From the NCBI GenBank assembly GCA_008933995.1, contig WARS01000090.1, positions 691,501-755,500 of the forward strand: a stretch of DNA of 64,000 nucleotides, given 5' to 3'. The DNA comes from Datnioides undecimradiatus. Lineage: Eukaryota > Chordata > Actinopteri > Lobotiformes > Datnioididae. Of the stretch, positions 1-11,789 are shown one piece after another. How positions within the stretch are numbered: the stretch's first letter is position 1; each line of letters begins with the position of its first letter. A program made the translations under genes and the position numbers. The notes below the pieces were generated by a model, which was not told the origin of the DNA, searched no databases, and saw nothing but the letters and a program-made list of their open reading frames with translations.

Positions 1-84
1 TGTTAGTGTGAGAGCTATGTTGTGGCCACTGACTAATGATTGGTCAATAAGCACTTGCATTATAACTCCTTAATGGAGGACTGT

Positions 85-460
85 GCAGGGGGTGTTAATG
101 AATCAACAGCGTTTATTTGTTGAATAAATGTATTTGATCTGCTAAAGTATCAGTGTAGACAGGAGGGATAGAAAGTTTGATACAGGAGCTGCTCTTCTGT
201 TCACGTGACTGATCGTGACTGTGACTGTGGGGCTTTTATATGGTTCGACTCCACCTGCTAAAGAGACAAAAACGAAATTGTTTACACATGTTACCTCCTC
301 ACAAAGTGAGTGTGTGTTTGTGTGTATTTTACTGTACTCACGGGGTCTCCCTGTGACATCATCTCATGAAGAAAGTTTGATTTTCAGCCCTGCTGTCCCC
401 TCTTTACGCCATCACTATCTGCCCTGTAGCTGTCTGCGCTGTTTGCGTGTGCTGGAGTGA
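85..460. repeat. Local direct duplication, copy 1
   Basis: This stretch recurs, with many small indels, at about 1335-1960. Shared landmarks are the TGTTAATGAATCAACA block (near 94 and 1340), the TATGGTTCGACTCCACCTGC block (near 239 and 1759), and the TCCCTGTGACATCATCTCATG block. The unit lies just upstream of the Ig exon at 562. Nothing in it looks coding; the two short open frames here are incidental. It is probably part of the flank or intron of a duplicated receptor gene. Confidence 0.7.
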
Positions 461-561
461 ACTTGTGTTCCTGCTATATATCAGGGCAAATCTCTGGAAA
501 GTTTTATGCTGACTAAACCCTCCCCCATACCTCTCTGTCTCTATTTCTGTCTCTTTCTCAG

Positions 562-868
562 TCATTGCTGGAGCTTCCTTGTGTGAAACAGTGGAGCTGA
601 CAGGAAAAGTTGGGGAGAACATCACTCTACCCATCAGTGGGCCCAACCTGCATGGTGACCATCAGATCTTTCTGGTCTTCGGTTCTGACAATCGTGTTCT
701 CTACAACGTGACAATGGGAAAGTGTTGGCGAAGACATCAGAGGGGTATTCCCTGGACCGTCGGTCCACTCACCATCCAAAGCCTCAGCATCCATTGACAG
801 CGGAGCTTATAAAGGACAAATCATCAGCAGCAGCGGATCAACGCATTGCTTCAACCTGACTGTTGTGG
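562..868 (+). pseudogene. SLAM/CD48-like Ig exon, frameshifted (copy 1)
   Basis: The exon is bounded by a consensus acceptor (CTTTCTCAG before 562) and a donor (GTGAGT from 869). Read in phase 1 it gives VELTGKVGENITLPISG..., the start of a membrane-distal Ig domain of the SLAM/CD48 type, which characteristically lacks the canonical first cysteine. The end encodes an SGAYKGQI-like strand and FNLTVV, but in a different frame. The exon is 307 nt, not a multiple of three as a phase 1 to phase 1 exon needs, and a TGA interrupts it near 796. Near-identical sequence occurs at 49326-49689 and, inverted, at 59577-59945. Family proteins act as cell-surface adhesion and co-receptors on leukocytes. This copy is most likely a dead fragment, since no signal or membrane exon was found around it. 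Confidence 0.7.
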
Positions 869-1334
869 GTGAGTAAGAGACATTCAGGTGTGTTTCCCAT
901 GGAACAGCAACTGGGTTATAAGAACAGTAACATCTTTAGACATCAACCACACAATACAATGACGTCATCATCAGCAGGACCATTTCATTTTGAAGAAAAG
1001 TTATGATATTTGTATTCCTCCAGATTCATTCGTTTTCCCATTGTAGGCCGATGCATGAAATTCTTGTGTTTGCCAGTCATCATGTCATGCTAAATATATG
1101 ATGACATCAGAGGGATAGTGAATATATTGGTGAAAGGATGTTGCTTTAATCTTGACATATCCAGTGAACAGTAGTTTGAGTCTGTCATTGTATTTGTCGA
1201 CCAAGTGTCAAATGTTATAGTGAAGCAGATGATAGACGCATCTGCAGCAGTTTGTTTGAGTAGCGCGACGGAAGCCGCGCTACCTTTGCAATCCGCAGTG
1301 CGATCGGAAACCCATATTAGGCACCCTAATTAGC
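869..1334. other. Unassigned non-coding stretch
   Basis: This is the intron or flank downstream of the Ig exon at 562-868. I see no open frame with splice sites, no RNA gene and no recognisable mobile element. Confidence 0.4.
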
Positions 1335-1960
1335 CAGGGGTGTTAATGAATCAACAAGCGTTTATTTGTTTGAATAAATATAATTTGATATTTAAAGTAT
1401 CAGTGTAGACAGAGGAGGGATGAAAGTTTGATACTTATGTCGCATTTTTAATAAAGAGGTGTTTATTTTTGCTAATTAAGGAAGGAAACGCGCATGGTAG
1501 GGTGAGACAGCAGCCAGGCCACCAAAAACTAATTAAGCCTGCAGGAATTCAGTCTTGGTGAGTTTATTTTACAGTAGAGATTTACACTGGGGAAAAAGCC
1601 ACTAGGAATGACAAAAATAAATGGTGAAACCAATCACGAAAGAGGAAACTGTGTCTAACAAAGATAACTCCACTGCTCTAATATTCCTTACCACCACCTG
1701 AACCTGGAGCCGAGGCAGGCTGCTCTTCCGTGGCTGATCGTGTGAGCTGTGGGCTTTTATATGGTTCGACTCCACCTGCTAGAGAGACCAAAGCAATTAT
1801 TTTACATCTTACCTCCTCCTACGAGTAGTGTTAGTGTTTAATGATATGTCTTGCTGCTCACAGGTCTCCCTGTGACATCATCTCATGAAAAGTTTGATTT
1901 TCCAGCCCTTGCATCCCCTCTTTACCTGGCGCTATCTGCCCTGTAGCTGTCTGGGTCTTT
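1335..1960. repeat. Local direct duplication, copy 2
   Basis: This is the second copy of the segment at 85-460, longer by about 200 bases because it carries an extra internal block (about 1440-1700). It ends at the shared CTATCTGCCCTGTAGCTGTCTG motif. It is not followed by the SLAM-like Ig exon; within 300 bases it runs into the start of butyrophilin-like unit A. The junction therefore marks a recombination between two receptor types. Confidence 0.65.
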
Positions 1961-2944
1961 GGAGTCACTGCTGTCTTGTACAAATTATGTAGGCGCTTAT
2001 TTATAAAAGTGTGACGAGAACTGTTTACCAAGAATGATGTTTTAGAATAATTTTTAAGTTCACTGTAGATGGTTGTATGAGGTATGTGCACCAAGCTCCT
2101 TATCAAGAGCCAAATGATCAACGTGTTTGTTTAGAAGGACTTTCCTGATATTAGAGGAAAGGACTCATGGAGCTGATAAATAATAGAATACAAAGTTTGG
2201 CTTATTTGAAATAGTGGCCCATACTTTGGTGTTTTAACTTTGTAAATGTGTTTTCCTTCACAGGGAGCATCGTCTCACTTGAATCAGCGATCACAGTAGT
2301 GAGGCAACGATGCTACTTACAGTGTCACCTAGAACACCCGACGGCTTATCCAACATCGCGTTCACTGTGATAAGAGCTGACGCGCTGATGTTGATGTCAG
2401 TGACCGGAATTGTCTACTCCTACTCGAGATAACAAGATGATCCTCAACCACAGATGGAGCAATACAGAAACCGGACAACTCTCAAACGTGAAGATCTAAC
2501 CAAAGGAATCGTGACCCTCACGATCTCCTCAGTACAGCTGTCTGACAGTGGACACTACAATTCGCTATTTAGCACCTTTTAAAAGTACTAGTAATAAGTA
2601 ATAGCGATATGTGATAGCATGTTTCAATACTGCGCGATTTAATTCAAAATGTAAAGCAAAGTTAACTGCAGATGATGCGGAAAATAACTTCCTAAGTGGA
2701 GCCTTTATCATTTTAAACAATAGAAAAAAAAATACCAAACAGAGCAGGGACAAATACAAACAATTCCCAGCTCCAACTGGGACCAACAGTGGAAGCAGAC
2801 CAAGACAAAACATTTCTGAGTAAGTGTCTGAGATAGGACATTGAAAACATATACTTTGAGGACAAGGTCGTCATGAGCAGTGCTGTAGGTGACTTAGATA
2901 ACCATAAAACACATTATGTTGACAATGTTGCATCTTCTTAGATG

Positions 2945-3125
2945 AATGCGATAGATACTACATTAATCCCGAAATTCGGATATCCAGTAGCAGCGTCGTA
3001 ACTTGTGCAAACAGCATGTATCAACATGAGAAACAATGAAATAAGAATATATAAAAAGTGATCATGAAATAAAGTAAAATGAAAATCAAATCAAGAAGAT
3101 GGGTAAGTAAAGAATATACAAGCAT
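2945..3125 (-). mobile_element. LINE 3' tail (Rex/RTE-like), reverse orientation
   Basis: The sequence begins with a degraded GATA-repeat/ACTACATTAATCCCGAAATTC block, which matches the reverse complement of the 3' ends of common teleost LINEs. A better copy of the same insertion lies at the equivalent place in unit B (8822-9010). The insertion therefore predates the duplication of units A and B. The intact gene at 15224-19127 lacks it in the matching intron. Confidence 0.6.
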
Positions 3126-3185
3126 TACATACACATACATCTTCACATACACTCTTATGTCTATACATGCACAAATACACGTGTA

Positions 3186-3556
3186 GGCCATATTAATTCA
3201 GTTCACAAATTATTATGGTTACCTGGCGTATTTACTTTTACATGTCAGTGGCTGTCGCTGTTCTGTCACCACGAGCACAGGGATTTAGGTAGGTCACCTC
3301 ACCTTGTTGGTATGGTTTGTTGGAAGGGCATATGGTTCTTGACTTACGCTGCTGGCGGCGTTTTGAAGGTTTCTTTGTTTTTGGAATGCCAGTAATATGT
3401 ATTACCGTATAAGCGAAAATAAATGGATTTATACCCTGTCCAAGGCGAGCCACGACCATGTAACCTGCTTACAAGCAGACGGTAAGGTGCCAGTAGCACA
3501 TCATCCAGGTCGCTCCTGGGAGTCAAACACCTTGGTAGCTTGTTATTAGAAATAGC
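3186..3556. other. Insertion specific to unit A, unclassified
   Basis: Unit B passes directly from CATGCACATACA to TAGACATATGGTGGGATTG (near 9070-9095). Unit A has about 370 extra bases at the same place. The insert contains no convincing open frame, inverted termini or known repeat signature that I can recognise. It could be a SINE or a truncated retroelement, or the segment may have been lost from unit B instead. Confidence 0.45.
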
Positions 3557-4039
3557 TTCTAACACATAGACATATGGTGGGATTGGTAAATGGATCTTCT
3601 TGCACTTTCTCATTTCTCCCTGATCTTTGATATTTCCTTCAATTTGCTGCTCGGGAATTCTTCAGGTGTCTGTGTTCTCCTTGTTGCTGCAGTCCTTGTT
3701 GGTAAGTGATGAACTTCTGCTCCTGGTATAGCCCAATATAAGCGGCCGTACAGTTGATTCATCATTTTCTGTTTATGTGTACTATGTTTGCTACTTTTTG
3801 AAGCTATTAACAGAAACGTTCCTTTATTTGTTGTTTGAAGAGCCCAGCTAGGGTACTTCTGGGTTGAAGACAAACAAATGACACAGCACGGTATGTCATA
3901 CGATTATCAGGTAGCTAAGATCACCCATTAGATTGGACAACAGTGGTTTAAGTCAAATCTTTTGTTTTTCACCAACTGTAACTACACTTTACAGAACAAT
4001 GTGTTTTATTTTTCTACAAGCGGGTATTAAAAAAATGCA

Positions 4040-4690
4040 TATGACCTGCGTGTAAATCCGTGTAGCTCCCTCCCCAACACTTAGACACAATTCGGTTTCT
4101 TTTTGAAGCAGGCGTTTGACATCTGCTCCGTCCTCTCCTTCATGTCCATATACTGTAGAACTATATTTGTAAATGACAAAAACAAAATATCTAAATGAGT
4201 TTGAGGAACCATGACTGAAAAAATAAAATAAACATAGAAGACGGCTCGGCGTGACATGAAATAAAGAACATTTACAAATTAAATAAATACCTCGTTGGCG
4301 CTTGTTGCAAAGAGAGTTTGAAGTCCTATAAATTTAGAGTCTTATAACTCCCTTTACCGTCCGCTTAAGCTTCTGACGTGAATTTAACTTGAATGAAACA
4401 GGCAAGGCCTGCATTGAGGCGTTCTCTCGCTATGCAGTCCACAAATAAACTCAACCGTGGAATTATTACCCTTTAAACCGAGAACCTTGGTTCCGGACAA
4501 AAGCTTGATACAATTTAAACAACAATGAACTGAAGATGCGTGCTTACAACATTACAGTAGGTTATATTCTTTTTATAACACAACAGGTTATGCATCAATT
4601 TAAACCTTGGCTGGTATTTATTTATTTATTTATTTATTTATGCTTTCACATGCATGAAAATTCCTGGCCTTTGGAATTATTTATTGGCGT
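4040..4690. other. Second extra segment in unit A, with a TTTA microsatellite
   Basis: Relative to unit B (9690-9730), unit A carries about 650 additional bases between the ATTAAAAAA motif and TCAAATGTGAAGA. It includes a TTTA tetranucleotide run at about 4613-4640. I see no coding potential. Confidence 0.45.
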
Positions 4691-5175
4691 ATCATGAAGA
4701 CACGATTCATGTACTTTTATCACAGGTCTTTCAAATGTGAAGAGAAATGGAAGCTTGATGTAAATGTCTAACTTGTTGTGTGTCTGCTAATTAATGTGAT
4801 GGAATGGGACAGGCCAAATCTTTCTAGGAACGTTTTAGATCAGAAAATCAGAAAATAACAGTTTCCTTCACTAAAATTTTAGTCTGACAAACTGGGTTTA
4901 TGTTCACAGCCATCTATAAGAAATATAAAGATCGAGGCAGAAACCACAGGCGGCACCAGACTGAAGCCTGAGGACAAAAGGACAGACGAAAGGAGGACAC
5001 AGGAGGATGAAAGACCCAGACAGCGCCGCAGAAAATGGCCCCAGACTTACTCTGAGATTACTGAGACCACAACCGAGTTATCAAGACGAAGCCTACACTC
5101 AACAAAACACAAACAAAAGGGCGGCATGTCTCAGAAAAAGCGTGCAAAATGGGACCCAGTTTATCTGATTTAAGT

Positions 5176-8044
5176 CAGTTCGGTGCTCAGGCAACACCTC
5201 AGACTGGCTTTGCTGAGAGGATGAGAGGGTAAAATGAACAAAAGAACCCTTGAACATTTACAGAGTTAGACACATCTTTACCTGTTGGCCAGGAGTACTT
5301 TTCTGTGAGCTCTCAGTCTTTTGTCAACAATTCTGTCCCTGAAATTGATTTATTTAATTTGTTTTATTAACCCCTCACCACTCCTCTTAAATAACCTTAA
5401 TAACTTAATAAATAACACAAGTACTCCTCTGCATTAAATAAGAAAAAACCTTTGCACTCGACATCAGCTCACCTGTCTGCACAGCAATTAGAGCTGGACT
5501 CCGCGTTCCTCAGCACTTGTCCCAAGTGTTGCTTTTTCCTACTAGATGTTTTGCTTGTGTTATTTAAATGCCGTGAACTTGATTTATATTTCTGCAGCTC
5601 TTTGGCTGTACATGTCTACTTCATTTAAAACAGATACATGTTTTTGAAAATGTCTTAACACTTAAAACTGTAAAATTAACTTTCAAGTATACTGCCAGTG
5701 AGTATGGCCATTATGGATGTGGTTTTTCTGTTTGTATCCTTCCAGGCACATGGGTGTTTTGTCTCTCAGTGTTCCTATCAGCACTACAGTGAAAAGGTCT
5801 GCTACTTACCCCAAATCCAACTAGACATGTTTTTTTACAAATTTATATCTTTAAATACATTTATAAATCAGAAATTTTATAAATCATGTTGAATCAACTG
5901 TGATTAATGGATTTTTTTATCAACGGTGAATAAGTTGACAACTCGCGGTTAAACTTTTTTTCCCATGTAACTCATTGTACAGTGCAGGAAAAGCGGAGCT
6001 CATTTATACAACTTTCCATTGAATGAACTGAATGAAGGTTCATTATAATGCTTTAAGTGTTTCCTCCAGTACACTTCATGTAATAAAACATATATAAATA
6101 TCGTGTAATAAGTAGTGTGCTTGTAAGTGTACTGCCTTACAACTTTTATGAATTAAAATAAACATTTAAGTGAGCTGTTTCCCAAGTTTTACTTTGTAGA
6201 GGTGAGATGTTACTTTTCTCTAATCATTTATTATCCTAGAGCCTTAAACCTTTATCCAAGAGGAGGCCAAGGCCAACATAAACAAAATACCCTAGTAGAC
6301 AGAAAGAGACAGATAACCTGGGCTGAACAAAAGAAGAGTGCAAACCTACATCTGTCTTCCTATTGGGGACTTAAAAAAACAGAAACACCTGTCCAACAAA
6401 GTGGCTCCTCACACAAGCTCTTCTGGGGAATCAGGGAGTCAGCAGAAGCCTTGAACCACACTGATCCACTAAAACAGACCTTACACAAAAAAAGGTCCTT
6501 GCTTGTAAAAAGTGGCACCAAGAGTGGAAGTGAAGATCCTCATCCTTGATATACTCACCGATCATGGCAACTGGTCTGATGCAACCAACAACCACGAGGG
6601 GGAGGAGCAGGAACTGGTCTATGTGAGGGAGTGAGAGGAGAGATCTCTTTCGAGACAGAGTCTTCCCTGCATTTCTTGTAACCAGGTGTGGTATACCTGC
6701 GGTTTTTGACAAAAACGTTGGATGCTGCCTTGAATAGCCACTAGCTCAAACAGGACACGTTTCAAGGGGTCAGTGGACGGCAGGCTCGCTTGCTCTAAGG
6801 GCCTCTCCTCCAGCTGCGTGGATGGGTGGCAGTTCTTATGTGTCTATGAAACAGGTTGTTGTTGACCTGCTTCTCTGACTGCTGTTTTCATTTCACACAT
6901 GCTGCACTCTGCTTTGCTGTGTCTAACATCACTGAAATACAACCAGATGCTGCCTTATTTTTGGTTTTCGCTTGTTTCTGTAGTTTTGACCGACGTGCTT
7001 GCATTTGAATCCGGTTCCTTTAAACTCTCTGTCGCTCCACACCATGTGGCCTGCCACCACCTGCCAACTCCCAAGCCGTGATCAAGCCAGGCTGGAGGAT
7101 CAGCAAAAACGGCCACTGGCAGCTAATGAAGGCGACACCTGTAATGTTTCCTGTGGTTTTGCCCTTATGGAAAGATCCACCCAGGTAGAGTCATCATATT
7201 AATCGAGTTTAATGCTCCAACTGTGCAAGTTGCATGCGAGCTGAACCGCTCTGAACAGAGACAATGTTTGCCCAGACTCAAGTGGTAACAATGAAAACAA
7301 GAGAAGCTGAAAAATGTTCTCTTTGATTGGACATTTCGGTGTTGAAACTTTTCGGACTAAACTAAACTAAGCCAGCGAATGCATCACGAGCCCAGAAACC
7401 AAAGTCGACTGAAACGAAGAAGATCAGGAGGCTAAAAAAGTTGCAAAAGTAGCCAGAAATTACAATGAAGGCATCAGCGCCAAGCGCAAAATAACTCATC
7501 TTAAATGAAAGGTTACTGTATTATTGTCTCAGGAAGGCGACTGCTGAGCCCATCTCAGAGACTCAGCGGTAGACTGGATGGAGGGAGGGCGGAGGCTGAA
7601 TAATTAGAGGAGCAATGCTTGGCGCCACATATAACCTCTCTGCTCCCACTGGCACATGTACCAAGTGGAATGCTGCCCTTTTCTTCCACAACCCCACAAC
7701 CCAGTCTTTGTAAAAGCGATCAAGGGCTGATAGTGAGAACCAGGCAATAAACATGGGTGACCAAATGTATATGCTGATTCACTTCAAGCGGCCGCAGCCT
7801 ATCATGCCCGGCACAGTGTGTCATTGTTGGCGGTTGTGGTGCATTCAGAAGCCAGGCGTGCAGGAGTTTGGTAACAGCACTAAGTCCGCTTTTACCTTCA
7901 TGAACTTCTCATCAGCTGAACCGCCAACTCATTTCTGCAATTTAGCTTTTCATCATATCTTACCTCTCCTGCCCTTTGTCTACACAACCCCAGGTCATTT
8001 TTAGAGATGTTTTTAAGTCCAGTGCAGTTAACTGTGGAGTAGCA
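5176..8044. other. Intergenic stretch between units A and B
   Basis: About 5176-6190 is 3' flank that matches the flank of unit B (10260-10480 and 12790-14640), including the TTGACAACTCGCGGTTAAAC block at 5935. From 6190 to 8044 the sequence is unique in the window. It holds open frames up to 115 codons on both strands, none with recognisable domains or splice signals. I see no RNA gene. Confidence 0.45.
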
Positions 8045-8821
8045 GTTGTATGGGGGTATGAAAGGACTCATGGAGCTAGTAAAATAATGAACTCTGTGTG
8101 TTCAAAGGATTTTGACATTTTTTGAAATGATGGCCATACTTTGGTGTTTAACTTGTAAATGTGATGTTTTTTCCTGCTGAAGACCATTGTCTCAGTTACC
8201 TGAATCAGAGGCGGAGTACACAGTGGTGAGGCGACAATGCTTTCCTTTAGTCTCACCTAGAAACCTTCCAGCTTCCAGCATTCACAGTGATAAGAACTGA
8301 CCTTGACTGGGTTGTCTACTCCTATCGGAATAATCATACTCAAGCAGCGATGGAGCGGATAACTCTCATCCATGAAGATCTAACCAAAGGAAACCTGACC
8401 CTCATGATCTCCTCAGTACAGCTGTCTGACAGTGGACCATACAGACTCCGTATTCTACAACCTTTTAATGCCTGTTGCCTTATTAATGTCACTGTAGGTA
8501 AGCATGTTCAATACTGCATGGATCTTTGTTTCATTCAAAATGTAAACAAAGTTAAGATGAAGAAATAACTTCCTAAATTAGACCTTTATCATTTTAAACA
8601 GTGGAAAAAGACGAATGGAGGCAAGGACAAATACAAAAAAGACAACTCCAGCACAACTGGACCAACAGTGGAAAACAAGACCAAGACGAACATTTCTGGT
8701 AAGTGTCTGGATAGTTCTCCAGAAAACTGTGTCTTTGAGGACAAGATCACAATCATGAGCAGTGCACTGTAGGTGACTTAGATAACCATAAAAACACATT
8801 ATGTTGACAATGTTGCATCTT

Positions 8822-9010
8822 CTTAGATAGATAGATAGATACTTTATTAATCCCAAAGGAAATTCAGATATCCAGTAGCATCATAACTTGTGCAAACAGC
8901 ATGTATCAACATAAGAAACAATATAGTAAAAATAAGAGTATATAAACAAAGAGATAATGAAATAAAGTAAAAATAAATCAAATCAAAGAAGATGGAGTAG
9001 AAGTAAGAAT
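8822..9010 (-). mobile_element. LINE 3' tail with GATA repeat, in the unit B intron
   Basis: A (GATA)n run at 8826-8842 is followed by ACTTTATTAATCCCAAAGGA, the reverse-oriented 3' terminus of a Rex/RTE-type fish LINE. It is orthologous to the insertion at 2945-3125 in unit A. Confidence 0.65.
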
Positions 9011-9906
9011 ATACAAACGTACATACACATACATCTTCACATACACATACATATGCGTATACATGCACACATGCACATACATAGACATATGGTGGGATTG
9101 TGGTAAATGGATCTTCTTTGCACTTTCTCATTTCTCTGATCTTTGATATTCCTTCAGGTGATGACTGGATCTTCATAGTTGTCTGTGTTCTCCTTGTTGC
9201 TGCAGGCCTTGTTGCTGCAGTCCTTGTTGGTAAGTGATGAACTTCTGCTCTGAGCCATGTTATTATCAGCGGCCGTACATTGATTCATCATTTTCTGTTT
9301 TATGTGTCTTTATATGTTACTGCTTTTTCCTACTTTTGAAGCAGCTAATAGCAAGCGTTCCTTTAACTTCATTTATTTGAAGGCCACAGCTCACAGTGCT
9401 ACAGATTCAGAGACAAACAAACTTGGCCTGACTCGTAAAAATACTAGCAGCGTCGACAAATCCTGGGCTACAAACCTTTGGGAACCGTGTGGTGCTATGT
9501 GAAAACACATAGCAGGAGGGTTGATAGATGCTCTAATGCAAGATCCTGCCCTTTGACATCTGTCATGCCGGTCATCAAGGTAGCTAAAGTCACCATTAGA
9601 TTGGACAACAGTGGTTTAAAGTCAAATCTTTTTGTTTTTCACCAACTGTAACTACACTTTGAACAATATGTTTATTTTTCTACAGCAGATATTAAAAAAG
9701 TAACTGGCCATATGAAATCCTTTTGGTCTTTGAAATGTGAAGAAATGGAAATGATGTAAATATTTCAGAGATTGTTGCATCTTTTTAATGTGATGGATGG
9801 GAAAAACCCATAACTCTAGGAACCTTTTTAGATCAGAAAATCAGAAAAATAACAGTTTTCCTTCCTCACAGAGTTTAGTCTGACAGGCTGGTTTCCATGT
9901 TCACAG

Positions 9907-10259
9907 CCATCTATAAGAAGCCCAAAAGATCTCGGAAAGGCAAGCTCCACAGGAAACTTTTGAACTGCACGCCTGAGGACAGAAGGACAGACAGAGGGAT
10001 ACAGGAGGATGAAGACCCAGACAAGCGCCACAGAAGATTGTCAAGGGCACTTGGGTCTGAGACCACAACGAGTCATTATCAAAGACCGAAGCCTGCACTC
10101 AACAAAAACACATTTTATCTTCCCCATACGGACGATCAAAAGGGCTGGCATGTCTCAGAAACAAGTCCCAGAGTAAAACTGGATTTGATTCAGGAGACGC
10201 AGCATTATTCAGATGCCTTTTTATCAAAAACGTACAGAAATTGGGACCAGTTTATCTGA
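9907..10259 (+). CDS. Intact cytoplasmic-tail exon of unit B (117 codons)
   Basis: The exon opens after a TTCACAG acceptor. Entered in phase 1 from the membrane exon at 9158-9229, it encodes AIYKKPKRSRKGKLHRKLLN... and ends at a TGA at 10257-10259. It starts with a strongly basic stop-transfer stretch, as expected just inside the membrane. It then runs on as a hydrophilic tail of about 100 residues with four further tyrosines, in HYQR, FYLP, HYSD and TYRN contexts. The last is a YxN pattern of the type bound by Grb2-like SH2 domains, but no canonical ITIM or ITSM is present. The intact sister gene has only a 40-residue tail. The openness of the exon is notable next to the broken Ig exons of the same unit. 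Confidence 0.5.
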
Positions 10260-10485
10260 TTTAAAGTCAGTTTCACGATGCTCAGGCAACACCTCAGACA
10301 CCAGCTTTAACTGAGAGGATGAAAGGTAAAATGACCAGGCCCATGCGGGAACATTTACAGGTTAGACACATCTTTACCTGTTGACGGGTACTTTTCTGTG
10401 AGCTCTCAGTCTTTTGTCTTTCAATTCTGTCCTAATTTAATTTATTTTAATTTATTTTATTAACCCCCTCGCCATTCTCCTTAAA

Positions 10486-10689
10486 AGGCTTTGAAGACAC
10501 ACTAGCTGGCTGGCTCTTGTTGGGATTACTCACACCTGGTTGGTCTTTGATGACCAACGATGGGCTGGTTTATGGCCATCTTTCAGTTTCCATGCTGTGT
10601 AGCTCCAAGGCTGCCCTTTCCGCCGTGCTGCCACAAACACATCAGCATGCTTTGGTGCATCAGCAGCTGACTTTGGATTGTGCTCCTTT
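10486..10689. other. Left part of the insertion into unit B flank
   Basis: Unit A has continuous sequence at this point (near 5395-5430), while unit B departs from it after TCCTTAAAAG. The 200 bases hold no clear terminus; they probably belong to the degraded retroelement that follows. Confidence 0.4.
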
Positions 10690-11550
10690 ACCCATACCGG
10701 CAACTACGGTGACATTTTAGCAGACATTTTAATTGGCCTGGTTTGCGTGCAGATGTAGCCTGGTCCTGCCGAAGTTGCCTTCAGTGCCAGAAAACCTCCA
10801 TTAAATCCCTTCTAGAGCTCCCCTTCGGCCTTTGCCAATCATCAGTACCCCATTTGAGCGGTTAGGAATGGATATTGTTGGCCCAGTAGAAAGAAGTAAA
10901 GCATGCAACCGATATATGTTGGTGATAACTGATGAAGTATTCCCTTTGAAATCCATAAAAGCAAAAGGGTTGGTTTCAAGGGTTGGTTTTACCCGTGAGA
11001 TCTCACAGATCATGGAACTAACTTTATGTCCATGTTGTTGAAACAGGTTTACCAACTCTTGGGTATAAAGAGCTTAAGGACCAGTCCTCAAACTGATGGT
11101 CTGACTGAATGCTTTAATCAAACACTAAAGCAAATGTTGCACAAATTTGTGGATGGCACTGGTACTGCTGGGATCAATGCCTACCCTGCCTCCTCTTTGC
11201 ACATAGAGAAGTACCCCAAGCATCCACTGGCTTTTCACCTTTTGAACTACTTCAAGGCCATGAAGTAAGAGGCCCTCTCTCCCTACTTAGGGAGATGTGG
11301 GAGGGTGACCAGACAACGAGGGGAACTAACATTGTCTCTTCACGTTGTTCGAATCACAGAGACAATGGCTGAGCTTGCCCAATCCCATATGGCAGAGACC
11401 CAGCTGCATCAGTCAGCCCGGGACGATCAGTCAGCCCGGCAGAGGTCCTTCAGCACAGGCCAGAAGGAGTGGACGCACCTGCCCGGTGATGACAAGAAGC
11501 TGCCGAAGGGAGGGCAGAAGCACTTTGAGACCCGGAAGAAAATGGCGTGA
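10690..11550 (+). mobile_element. Ty3/Gypsy-type integrase fragment (broken)
   Basis: Three frame-broken blocks match the order of a Gypsy-type integrase. First comes a zinc-binding HHCC segment (HFSRHFNWPGLRADV...CRSCLQCQ, about 10717-10795). Next is a catalytic-core start with FERLGMDIVGP carrying the first acidic residue (about 10853-10885). Last is a later core block TSPQTDGLTECFNQTLKQML with the final glutamate position (about 11083-11142). A C-terminal block with ARQRSFSTGQK (about 11437-11469) follows. Frameshifts and deletions separate the blocks, so no active enzyme is encoded. No gag, protease or reverse-transcriptase sequence was recognised in the window. It is an old inactive relic. 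Confidence 0.75.
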
Positions 11551-11789
11551 TGGCCGTACCTGCGGCCACACAAATAAAAAGGTAACATTCAGCTAGTTTC
11601 ATCACATCTGACACCACACCGTATCCAACCCAGTTATTTTTCTTGTGGATTTTTTTCTAGTTATTCAGTCATTTAAGATGCATTTCACACCATTTCAGTC
11701 TGCTTGATTGGTAATTTATTTTATTGACAGGACACTCTAAATGAAGTGCACACATTTAGTGTGTGTGTGTTTAGTGTGTGTGTACATTG

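Larger units (their letters stand above)
2264..5175 (+). pseudogene. Butyrophilin/MOG-like receptor, unit A (decayed)
   Basis: Four pieces line up in order with unit B and with the intact gene at 15224-19127: a V-set exon (about 2264-2580), a Ser/Thr-rich linker exon (about 2702-2817), a short hydrophobic membrane exon (about 3655-3703), and a basic tail exon (about 4911-5175). The V-set part still shows the LTKGIVTLTISSVQLSDSGH signature, but earlier frameshifts and stops break it. The donor after the V-set exon, GTAGGTAAGC in the sister copies, is destroyed. The tail exon is also frameshifted. Many lesions are single-base indels. No translation product is expected; the unit is a duplicated relic on the same strand as its sisters. 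Confidence 0.7.
8185..10259 (+). pseudogene. Butyrophilin/MOG-like receptor, unit B (partly decayed)
   Basis: Exons in order are: V-set (about 8185-8497, donor GTAAGC), linker (8602-8698), membrane segment (9158-9229) and cytoplasmic tail (9907-10259). The C-terminal half of the V-set exon is open and keeps the DLTKGNLTLMISSVQLSDSG signature. Its 5' half has lost the acceptor and frame. The linker exon is 97 nt against 90 nt in the intact gene, so the frame cannot pass through. By contrast the membrane exon (24 codons, strongly hydrophobic after DDW) and the tail exon are clean and phase-compatible (1 to 1). No signal-peptide exon was found. Either this is a pseudogene whose 3' exons have stayed intact, or the breaks are sequence errors. 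No function is assigned. Confidence 0.6.

Noticed and set aside
235..260. GGTTCGACTCC, resembling a tRNA B box (also at about 1763)
   Set aside because: No A box, acceptor stem or cloverleaf could be drawn around either copy; it is not a tRNA gene.
6202..6712. Overlapping 115- and 93-codon frames on opposite strands
   Set aside because: Both are hydrophilic or mixed sequences without domains or splice partners, and neither is favoured.
10832..11268. Integrase-like frames as an active retroviral or retroelement gene
   Set aside because: The blocks are separated by frameshifts and deletions, and no other retroelement protein is seen; it is an inactive relic.
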